From assembly GCA_016946835.1 (NCBI GenBank), contig JACVTC010000223.1:75001-139000 (forward strand): a DNA stretch of 64,000 nucleotides, given 5' to 3'. Position numbers and translations under genes: made by a program. The notes below the pieces were generated by a model. That model saw nothing but the letters and a program-made list of their open reading frames with translations. It did no database searches and had not been told where the DNA came from. This document shows positions 13,537-23,927 of the stretch, one piece after another (within the stretch, counting starts at the first letter, position 1; every line of letters begins with the position of its first letter). The stretch is from Neocallimastix lanati (nom. inval.) (taxonomy: Eukaryota; Neocallimastigomycota; Neocallimastigomycetes; Neocallimastigales; Neocallimastigaceae).

Positions 13537-14040
13537 ATTTAAAACATGATAGTACCATCAGGATTATAATATTGAATAGCCTCGACGAATATATAAAAAG
13601 TCTATTAAACAATTGTACAAGTGCATACTTAATGATAAATGAATTAAAAGAAAGATTTTCTGAAATAGGCCTGTCCAGACTATTTGAAATTGAAATGAAA
13701 AATAGAAAAATTAGAAATTGAAAAAGATGACTTTAAGCCGTATTTAGATAGTCTTATTTCGTTTTTTACAGAATATAATAATGTGTCAAAATTACAAAAA
13801 ATAAATCTGAACTGAATAATGAAACATAAGTTTTATTTTCTTTTGAGGAATTAAATAAAGTTGGAATTACATATTCATTTATATTTCGATATGTTGAAAA
13901 GGAATTTAAAGATTTATAAGAAGACATAAAGAAAAACTAAGTACCATAATCAAGAAAAGTAAAAAAAAAAATATTAAAAAAGTAGAAATCTGGATTATTA
14001 TAAAAAAGCTCTCTATGGACTCAAACAAGCTGGAAGACAA
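13077..14040 (+). pseudogene. Decayed Ty1/copia retrotransposon (gag plus RT scrap)
   Basis: At 13077-13090 the string GATTAAGAGTCTCA is identical to the primer-binding site of the young copia element at 53399, so an LTR must have ended just before it. ATG at about 13196 opens a gag-like frame with in-frame stops. The gag core is visible as FKITNENFHKWYSDLKLFLD (about 13361-13430), then a poly-A run of about 50 bases (13481-13535), then LNSLDEYIKSLLNNCTSAYL and INELKERFSEIGLSRLFEIE. Near 13998-14040 YKKALYGLKQAGRQW matches the copia reverse-transcriptase block LNKALYGLKQSGRQW of the young element. Integrase and most of RT are gone. Frameshifts, stops and the A-run show it is dead. Confidence 0.8.
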
Positions 14041-14876
14041 TGGTTTTACTAAATCTCCCTTTTTTTTTTTTTTTATTATCGTTATTTCAAATATTAATAA
14101 ACTCTTTGCTTCTTTTTATTTAATTTATTATAATAATATAAATAATTAATAATATTTGTTTCTTTATTTCTTAAGTTGATTTATCATGTTTGGCTTTTAA
14201 TATATATATATATATATATATATTAAAAGCCTTATTAACATCATTTTTGAATTATTTTTTGTATTATACCTTTAATTTTTGGTCATCTATTAATTCGTAT
14301 ATAAATTAAATACCTTTGACACTTTTCTTTGTAATTATCATTTTTTATTCATATTAAATTAAATTAAATTAAATTAAATAAGACAATAATATTAAAATTA
14401 TATAATTATTAAAATAATAATAATAATAAAATAAAATAAAAAATAATAAAACACATCAAAAAACACATTAAAAAATTATCATTTAAAAAGTAAAAAGTCA
14501 TTTCAAGTAAACATTTTTATTAATATAATTTTTTTTTTTTTAAAAAAACTAATATTAAAATTAATATTATATAAAATAAAATTAAAAATACATTTATCGG
14601 GTATGATATTAAAAATTGACTTTTAAAACTTCATTCAAAAAAAAGAAGTAATTTCATTAATTATTAAAATGAAATATATATATAGTTAAATATATATTTA
14701 TATATATTTATATTATTAAATTATTTCTCTATTAAACGATTTTCTGTAATTAATAAATTATGAAAAAAAATATATATATATAAAAAATAAAATAAAATAA
14801 AATAAAATAAAATAAAATAAAATAAAATAAAATAAAATAAAATAAAATAAAATAAAATAAAATAAAATAAATAAAT

Positions 14877-14916
<40 letters not shown>

Positions 14917-15096
14917 TTAAATTAAATAAAATAAAAATAAAATAAAATAAATAAATATAAAGTTTATGATAATATTTTTCTAATAGTAACTAATAATAAT
15001 AATAGTTATAATAATAATAACAAAAACAAGGTTTAAATAAATTTTAATTTTTGTACTGTTAATTATTAATTTTTTATTTTAAATAATGTTGTTAAC
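14041..15096. other. AT-rich spacer with palindrome and AAATA microsatellite
   Basis: Holds a perfect 40-base palindrome at 14192-14231 (GGCTTTTAATA ... TATTAAAAGCC around an AT run), an (AAATA)n tract at about 14785-14875 and a long poly-A run at about 14888-14917. No gene signal. Confidence 0.6.
14192..14231. repeat. Perfect 40-bp palindrome with AT core
   Basis: GGCTTTTAATA and TATTAAAAGCC flank an uninterrupted alternating AT run, so the whole 40 bases are self-complementary. Such sequences extrude cruciforms easily. It could equally be a bidirectional transcript-end signal or chance growth of an AT run inside a short palindrome. Confidence 0.8.
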
Positions 15097-16133
15097 TTAA
15101 AAATTAACAACCTTCTTTTTTGTTGGAGCAGGTTTATTTATTGCCTTTTTCTTCATATCTTTTTCATCTTGTATTCTTTTTAAAGCTGTGAAAACATCAT
15201 CATCATCACCACCCTGATTAGCGTCATCAATAGTTCCAATTTCTATTAATTCATTTTCCTTTTTATTTGCAGGATCACAATCTTTAGCTAAGTGTCTTAC
15301 TGAACCACAATATTTACAACATCCTCCATTTGGATATAAACCTTTTTCATTTTGGGAACATTGAGATGCTAAATGTCCTTTTTGATTACAAACATAACAT
15401 TGAGCATAGGGTAATACATTTTCCTCTATTTAATTTTAAATTTTTAAACAAAAAATTTTAATTTGTTTTTATTTTAATTGTAATATTATTTATATTTATA
15501 ATTATGGCATGTAATTGATATCAAGTTATATCGAATTAAATATATCAATAATTTGTTAGATTGAAATTTTATATTTAAATTATATTAAATGAAATTTAAA
15601 AAAAAAAATAAAAATTTAAAATTTGAAATTTGAAATTTGTTGATTTTAATTTTAAATATTTATTTGTAAATTATATATTACATATATTAAAAATTTTTTG
15701 TTTCATTAATTAGTAAAATTCATTAATTTTATATTATATGTAATTTTAATTTTAATTTTTATACAATAATTTTAATTTTACCTCCTTTTTTAACTGGGGC
15801 TTTACAATTCTTTAAAGTATGTTCTGTTGAACCACAACGGAAACAAATACCAGTTCCATTTTTATTAGTTCCATCACCTTCCCCTTCAACTTTTAATCTA
15901 TCTTTACAGTTAGCAACTGAATGTCCTCTTTTTCTACAGAAGAAACATATCTTTATTTTTTTTTTTTTTTTTTTTTTTTGATAAATTATTAAATTAAAAT
16001 ATAAATTATATATTGATATAAATTATTAGGATTTATAATATATTTCTTCATTATATTGATATAATAAGGTACTATCATTTAATATACCAAATGCCTGTCT
16101 TTTCCCTTAAATTTCTTTTTTTGTTTTTCACCC

Positions 16134-16166
<33 letters not shown>

Positions 16167-16411
16167 AGTAAATATGATTTTAAAATTTAATAATATAAAA
16201 TTAATAAATATATCAATTAAAAGAAAAAATTTGAAGATATTAAAACTTTATATATTTATTTATATATATATGTATTTTTTTTATTATTATTATTACTTTT
16301 TTCAATTCTTTTTAAAGCTTCTGCCTTTCGTTCATCTTTTGTTTGCTTCATTTTCTCCCATCCTGTCGCTTCAACATACTTTTTTCTTCCCATTTTTGTT
16401 ACTCTAGTCAT
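15097..16411 (-). CDS. ZCCHC9: ZCCHC9-like CCHC zinc-knuckle RNA-binding protein
   Basis: Four exons read from ATG at 16411: 16411-16297, 16140-16088, 15950-15782 and 15425-15097, with GT..AG introns and exact phase (666 nt, 221 residues). The N-terminus MTRVTKMGRKKYVEATGWE is followed by a Lys-rich linker and four CX2CX4HX4C knuckles: C58-C71, C92-C105, C122-C135 and C149-C162. The motif QNEKGLYPNGGCCKYCGS before the fourth knuckle, the spacing of the knuckles and the C-terminus KKKVVNF match the eukaryotic ZCCHC9 family, thought to act in nucleolar RNA or ribosome-biogenesis work; the exact role here is inferred. An acidic Asp run (about 193-196) lies near the C-terminus. Human ZCCHC9 is longer (about 270) mainly in the N-terminal linker. 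The gene appears intact although it sits inside a segment flanked by transposon-type inverted repeats. No exon is long enough to stand out alone. Confidence 0.92.
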
Positions 16412-16680
16412 TTTGGTATTAATTATAAATTTAAAAAACTTTACTTTAAAAAATGAAAAATTAATTATTATATTTTTATTTTTATTATAAAAAATGAAAA
16501 ATTAATTATTATATTTTTATTTTTATTATTATTTCCTTTAATATTATAAAAATTTTTTTTTTTTTTTTTTAAAATAAATCAATAATATGATTGGGTAAAA
16601 TTCTTTTTTTAAAGAATTAATAAATAAATAAATAAGTAAATAATAAATAAATAAAAAATAAAAAATATATATATATATAA

Positions 16681-16838
16681 AATATTACTTTATTGTATTA
16701 TTTTGTTACTTCAATTTTTAAATTAATTATTAAGTGAATAATTAAATAAATCATATAATGGTTAGATTTTATGATTTTAATTCTTTTATTTAAATGTTAT
16801 TAAAAATATAAATGTTATTAATAATAATTCTTTTATTA
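16681..16838 (+). repeat. 158-bp direct repeat, copy 2
   Basis: Same orientation and apparently the same sequence as 9561-9718. It starts AATATTACTTTATTGTATTA directly after a TATA run and ends where the inverted terminal repeat begins. The absence of differences suggests recent duplication or gene conversion. Confidence 0.85.
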
Positions 16839-16935
16839 TTATGTAGCGCAAAATAGATAAAGCCACATATTCATACATATCACGTGAAAATGGCGTAATG
16901 CAACTTCCCCGTAAAAATTGTATCTTTAATCACGT
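16839..16935 (-). repeat. Right long terminal inverted repeat of the composite element
   Basis: Reads ATGTAGCGCAAAATAGATAA and ends TGGCGTAATGCAACTTCCCC at 16910, with similarity continuing to a CACGTG near 16935. It is the reverse complement of 9443-9560 with a few substitutions (for example TCACGTGA here versus TCATGTGA on the left). Confidence 0.75.
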
Positions 16936-17253
16936 GTTTCTATGAATTAATACACATAGATATATGTTACACAACATAAAAATATAATAATAAAATATTA
17001 ATATAAGATAAGAATATAATGTTGATAATAATATAATATTAATAATATAAAAATATAAAATAAAATGTGAATATTTTAACATTATATATATAATTATTTT
17101 TTAAAAATTCATAAAAAACTTTTTTATTAAAAAAAAAATAAAATAAAATATATATAAGTTTCGGTTTATTATATATATTTTAGATTAATCAAATATATAT
17201 AAATATTAAGATTAAAAAACAAAAAAAATGGAATTAGAATTTCTTTTTCATAT

Positions 17254-17300
<47 letters not shown>

Positions 17301-18226
17301 TAGAATAGATTCTTCTATTATTGCATATTAAATCTTGAATTAAATTACAAAAATGATTGTATATATAAATAAATATGAATTTAATATTTTTGTGTAATAC
17401 TTTTTTTTTTCATTTTTTTTAATATTGTTTAAATAATTTATTATTTATTAAAGTTTTTGAAAATTGGTTAAAATAATTTTGTTGATGAATATTTATATAT
17501 AGATTTAACAAATTGAACATCATTAAATCATTTACAAAAATACAATATAAATAATTGTTTTTCTACTTAACGATTTAATGATTTATATTGTATTTTAGTA
17601 AACATATATATAAAAATAATAACAAAATTTTATAATATAAATAAAATATGTAATTGCTGTATGAAATTTTAATTATATTAAAATATAAGTAATAATGCTA
17701 ATCTTTTTTATATTATTAGAAGATTATTAATTTTTTATAAATAAGTCATTTTTATAATTTTATAACTTCTCCTATAAAATTATAATTATATATTACAAAA
17801 AAGAAAAAAAAAATTATTTTTTTTATTTGTTATTTTTTATTTTAATTATTTTATTTTATATTTAATAAACTTTTTTCTTTTTTTTTTTATTTATTTTTGT
17901 ATAGAAAAGGATTTTCTATAAACCTTATTGAAATGGACTATTAAATTCAAAATTTTATTTTTATTTTTTTTTTTTTTATTATTATTAAAAAAAAAATTAA
18001 ATTTTTCTTTAATTTATTTATTTAATTTTATCAATAATAACCCAAATTTTTAAGAAATGTTTTATTTGTATCTAAACTTTATTTATTAATTAATATTTAT
18101 AAATGAATGAAATTATTAATAAATAGATAAATTTAAAATAAATATGAAAATGAATGATTTCTTTAAATAGAAATTCTATATATATTTATTTACAATAATA
18201 TGTTTTTATCAAAGAAAATAAATTAA

Positions 18227-18297
<71 letters not shown>

Positions 18298-18440
18298 ATG
18301 AATGATAGATATTTAAGTGTGTATTTTTTCATTCTTCAATAAATATATATATTCATATATATACAAAAAAAAAAAAATAAAGAAAAAAAAAATTAAAATT
18401 ATAAATTTTGAATATTCCAAATGAATAAAAAAAATAAAAA
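16936..18440. other. AT-rich intergenic stretch with microsatellites
   Basis: Contains (TTTA)n at about 17253-17300, (AAAT)n at about 18226-18300 and an interleaved inverted repeat at 17519-17602. No exon-like sequence. Confidence 0.6.
17519..17602. repeat. Interleaved inverted repeat (A-B-A'-B')
   Basis: A is ATCATTAAATC (17519-17529). B is TTTACAAAAATACAATATAAA (17531-17551, 21 bases). A' is GATTTAATGAT (17572-17582), the exact complement of A. B' is TTTATATTGTATTTTAGTAA and one more A (17582-17602), complementary to B except for one base. A and B can therefore not both pair at the same time without a pseudoknot. Confidence 0.65.
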
Positions 18441-18955
18441 CCAATATAAACTAAACTAGATAATTTCGTTGAAGATATCGCTGGTGCTGGTGTATGTCCG
18501 AAGTAATTCAATGAAAAGTAGTGTATTAATTTCCTTGAAAATTTAGGATATAAAGTTTATTCAATGGAATTCCGATACCAATGATTACGATTATGAATAT
18601 TTTCCTGGTCATTCTAAAGCACAAGGTAGAACTAAGAGAGTTGGTATGGTTAAGAAATTCTTTACCATAGAATAGGCTGCCAAAAAAGAAAATTACTTAA
18701 TTTTGATGCATGATGTTCAAAGTCATACAATAAAGAAAATTGTTCCATGGAATCTTATGAATGCTCAATTAGATAAGTACAAGTTTGTTACTATAGCAGA
18801 ATGTCTTAGTGATGTTAGTGGCGCATACGTTAGTTATAGCACATGTAATTCTATTGTCTTTAATCTTGATAATTCCACTGGTAATTCTTCGAATGCTAAT
18901 ACTATTACTAATTCTATAATGCTACCAATACTACTCTTGAACATCCAGTCTTAAA
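18441..18955 (+). pseudogene. Polysaccharide deacetylase (CE4 / NodB) relic
   Basis: The translated relic carries CE4 signatures: CINFLENLGYKVYSMEF, then in another frame DTNDYDYEYFPGHSKAQG (the DTNDW block of the NodB fold), VKKFF, and in a third block NYLILMHDVQSHTIKKIVPW followed by YKFVTIAECLSD. The HD of LMHDVQSHT corresponds to the late NodB motif with the conserved His. In-frame stops occur after VCPK, after NEK, after RYQ and after FTIE, and a frameshift sits at about 18565-18575. The N-terminal half with the metal-binding motif is missing. Family members deacetylate chitin, chitooligosaccharides or xylan. The downstream Ser/Thr/Asn-rich part (to 18954) looks like a linker. It is dead in this copy, and only the last block (18703-18954) remains open. 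Confidence 0.85.
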
Positions 18956-20040
18956 CTATACTATTTTAGCAGTTATAATTTCTTAATTCTTGTTGTTTTA
19001 CCATTCTATATTGTATATATATTTTTCTAAATCTAAATGAAAAAGATTTTTTTTTCTAATTTATTACTAATTTTTTATCACACTCATTACTTAGTAATCG
19101 AAAGAATTTTTTTTTTTTTTTTTTTTTGGTTTTATTTAAAATTATTAAAATCAAAACAAAAGCAAAAAAAAAAAATCGAACAGAAATCAAAAGTTTTAAA
19201 TAAAAATTAATAATAAGATTTAACATGAAAGATAAATTACAAAAGAAAAAATATATATATATAATATGTTCAATAAAAATATCAATAATTAACTTATATA
19301 TATAATAAAATAATATCTTTAATATTTTTAAAATATTTATAAAAAAAAGTTAAATTAATATTTTTTTTAGCAAACTTCTTATTTAATAATTTATTATAAA
19401 CTATAAAAAATATTAACAATGATGATAATAATTATCATCTAAATAATATTATAAAACCATAATTATTTTTGTATTTATTATATAATTTATATTATAGCAA
19501 CATTATCTTTTATATTAATATTAGTAAAAATAAAAAATTTAATAAGTTAACGTTTTAATATCATTTCTTATTTTCATGTAAAACAAAAGAAAAATAATAA
19601 TAAATAAAGAATATATTTTTGTTTTTCTATATTTATAACTTATTAGTAAAAAAAAGGTATAAAGTTAATATAAGGGGGAAAAATTCATTATTTAAAGCAT
19701 TTCTATTCAATCTAGTATTAATATATATGTTATTTGACTAATTTTAATAAAAAATAAAAATATACTAATAAAAAAATAATTAAGAAACAAAAAAAAAAAA
19801 AAAAAAGGGAAAGAATAAGTAATAAATGGATAAATTATAAATAATAAAAAGAAAATTATTAATGAATATATTAAAACTTTTATTTTTCAGTGTCACTTTG
19901 TATTATTTTGATAAAAATAATATTAGAATAATTTAATATTATTAATTATTATAGGATATAATAATCATAAGATGATGATATTAATAATAATAAATTATAA
20001 TTGAATCTTCTTTTTATTTGTAATTTATATTTATTTATTT
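18956..20040. other. AT-rich intergenic stretch
   Basis: Nothing beyond homopolymers (for example T-run at 19109-19126, A-run at 19790-19806) and short AT repeats was found. Confidence 0.6.
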
Positions 20041-20165
20041 AACAAGGACTAATAATGTCCTTGTAAAGACGCAATTCCCTTCAGAGACAAATCATCTTTT
20101 TTGGGGTTAACCAAGGAAAGACCATCTTAATTCTTGGGAGTGATAGTTAAAAATCCAAAAGCTGT
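20030..20165 (-). pseudogene. Short coding relic of unknown family
   Basis: This 130-base island has much more G and C than its surroundings. On the minus strand it translates, with two stops, as HYTAFGFLTITPKN, stop, DGLSLVNPKKDDLSLKGIAS then LQGHY. The composition and the open stretch suggest an old exon fragment. I do not recognise the family. Confidence 0.3.
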
Positions 20166-23047
20166 GTAATGTATGTTTTTGGTATAATTACTTATTGCAA
20201 TTGCTTGTAATTAATATTATTTATCATAGTTATTAATTAATTTAAAAAAAAAAAAAAAAAAAAAATTAAGAAATAGTATCAATTTTTTCCATGTATCTTT
20301 TTCCTTTTTTCCTTTTTTCATTTTTTTCATGTATTTACTATTTCTTCATGTATCATGTATAGTACTATAATGTTATATGTATTACGTATTTTTTTTTTTT
20401 GAATGGTTATGCTTTATGATACTTTTTTATATTCCTATAGGAATTGATTTGTTCCACTTCATGTACTTTTTTTTTTAAATTTAGTATATTTTTAATATTT
20501 CAATATCCTTCACACTTTTTTTATAAAAAATGATTTGTTTTTATTAATAATTTCATTAGATAAACTATTTTTAGATATAATAATAGATTTTTTTTTTTTA
20601 TTTGAAATTATTTCAATACCATAATTATTTTTAAAAATTATTATTATTACAATAATACTTAACTTTATTTTTTATTAAATTTTAGTTTTAATAAATTTTG
20701 TACTGTATTCTTCATTTATTAAGATAGATTAATATTTTTATAATCTTTTTAATAAAAAATATATTAATATTTTTATAATCTTTTTAATTATAAATAAAAA
20801 AAGCAATAGGGCTATTTTCTCTTTCTAATTCTAAATAAAAAAAAAAAACTTTTATTTATAATTTTTAATATAAATTTTAATATGTTGAATATCAATTTCA
20901 ATATTTCTAAATTTAGTAAATAGGATTGTTTTGAATATCCCATAAAAAAAAAAAAATTCAAGTATAATTTTAATTAATACTACTATTCATTACGAGTTTT
21001 AATAGTCATAGAAAATATTGATATGAATAATTATATAATTATATTTAAAAGTAAATTTTCTTTATATTGATTATTTTATACTTAACTGTGATTAGTCTTT
21101 GTTTAAAAATAAATAAATAAATAAATTATGGAAATCTCCATCCAAATTCTAATAATCGGGAGTACCAGTAATTTCTTTTGAAGATAAAGATGCTAAATTT
21201 ATCACATTCTTTTTTTTTTCTGTAATAACTTTAAATATTTAACTTTTAGTTATTGTTTTCCTTTTTTATGCAAATTTTTTTTTTTTTTTTTTTTTTTTTT
21301 CATTATATTATTATTCAGATTTTTTAATATAAATTTATTTATATATATATATTATGTATTATTAATAATAAATAATCCTAATCTAAAAAAAAAAAAAAAA
21401 AAATATTTTATATTATGCAATTATTAAAAGAATTTTACATATAAAGAAAAGAAATAGTAATAATAAAATTCTTATATTTATAATAACAATAAAAATTAAA
21501 AAACAATAACAATAATAATAAATAACAATAATAAACAAAAACAATAATAATAATAAATTATTATTATTTCTATATATTAGAAATTAATACATAAAAAAGT
21601 TTAAAATCAAATCACTAATTATTATTAAATAATATTATTATATTTATCTAATTATCTTTTTATTTCTTTACAAATATTAAGTATTTAGGAAATAAACTTT
21701 GTTTTAAAAGTAATGAATCATTATTTCTGAAATTAATTTAACTTTTTTTGGATATATAATATATATTTTCATAATTATCATATAAACTTCCGTTTCTTGG
21801 TCTTTTTTTTTTTTATTTTATTTTATTTTTTTTTTGTATTAAAAAAATTAAAACTAAAAATAATATAATGAAATTAAATGGAATAATATACAAAATGTTT
21901 TATATTAGTTTTATTTTAAACGAAGGAAGTATTTAGTAAAGAACTCTTTAAAACTGAATAAAATTTATTCAATTTTGACAACATAAATATATAATTGGTT
22001 AAAGTTTATATCTAATAAATATACAAATAATATATTCAGGAGAATAAATATCCAAATAATATTCCAATAATAATAAGGTTGAATATATTGAAAAATATTA
22101 TTATATAAAGTTTTCTAATAATTTATTATTACAAAAAAAAATTTTTTTTATTATTTTTAATATTTATTATAGTTTTTAAAATGTTCAAAATTCGAAAATT
22201 AATAGACAATATACATAACATATTAGTAAGTTACACAGAAAAAAGTCAAATATTTAATGATTTTTTTTTTAATATATTGCATTTTTATAATATCCATAAA
22301 AAGTTGTATATTAAAAAAAAAGAAAATTGATTATTTTATTATTTAGATACAAATAATATCTTTAAAAGTAAAATTAAATTAAAAATTGTTCATCTTTATA
22401 GGTTACATTAAATTTTTAATACTAATGAAACTCTCTTCATAAGTTAATTATATATATATTTTTTTATATTAAAAAATTAATATATTGATTGTATATATAT
22501 TTGTGTATTTTTTTTATTTTTTTAATTAATAAGAGATTTTTAAAAATTGAATATATATAAATTTACATTTTCCTTTTTAAAACTCTTAATTTAAAAAAAA
22601 AAAAAAATAAAGATAAATAATATATAATAATAATAATTATTATAAAGAAATAAAAAAATAAAAGAATTAAATAATTTTAATAATATAAATTATTGATTCT
22701 TTTATTAATAAAATAATAATATAATGATAAAAATACTAAATATTATTAAAATATAAAAGGAAAAAAATTATTGTATAATTTATTCAATAAAACAATTTTT
22801 AAATTTTATTTTTTGTTTTGAAGATTTTAATAATATTCAATTAAATTAAAAAAAAAAAAATTATCATTATTATATAATTATAGAAAATTATCAAAATATA
22901 AAAAATAACATAAAAATAAAATAAAATAAAATATTAAAATAAAATCATAATAAAATAAAATAAAATAAAATAATAAAGATATACAATTACGTTTATTTTT
23001 ATTCATAAATATAAACCTAATAAAATAATTTTAAAAATTTAAATAAA
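20166..23047. other. AT-rich stretch upstream of the CotH gene
   Basis: No gene recognised. A small G/C-containing patch at about 21126-21215 translates on minus as NVINLASLSSKEITGTPDY; it may be another exon scrap. The last 100 bases before 23048 contain (AAAAT)n and serve as the 5' flank of the CotH gene. Confidence 0.5.
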
Positions 23048-23110
23048 ATGAAAAAAATTAATTTATTGACTTTTGCTAGTAAGTTTTTATTTTAATTTAA
23101 TTAATGTATT

Positions 23111-23193
<83 letters not shown>

Positions 23194-23884
23194 ATTCTAC
23201 AAAATATAAATTTAAATAATAAATTAATTATAATAAAATTAAAATTAAATTAAATATATAAATATTTATATGTAATAATAACTCCATAATTATAGTCATA
23301 GGCTGTGCCTATGCTAAAGATAATTATTTCAAGGATATAAGAAGAGCTGAGCTTTTTGTTAAAACTGATCTTAAAATGCCAAACCTTACTATTAATTTAA
23401 ATGAAGAAGATTATAATAATTTCTTTTTAAATTATAAATGTAGACATGATACAAATACAAGATATCTTATTCGTAATGAAGATTGTTATAATGCTCCATG
23501 GGTTGATCTCAATAAAGCTTTAAACCTTTCATTTGATAAATCACTCATTTCAAAAGATAAAATTAGTAATAATGATTTAGAAATAATAAATGGAGGAAAC
23601 ATTACTTTATCCGATTTTGAACATATTTTCACTACATATACTAATTTTACATTAGAGGAAATTCTTTCTTCTGGATATGGTTTATTCACAATTCCAGATT
23701 ATGAAACAGAAGAAGCAGGATTAACTCTAGATATTAATGGGTACATTTTTTTTTAATTTTTTTTTATTCAATTTTATAAAATATATATAATATAAATATA
23801 TAATAATATAATATATAAATGTATAAATATATTAATTATTCAATTATATTAAAATATTTTAAATAATTATCATAATTATTATTT

Positions 23885-23927
<43 letters not shown>

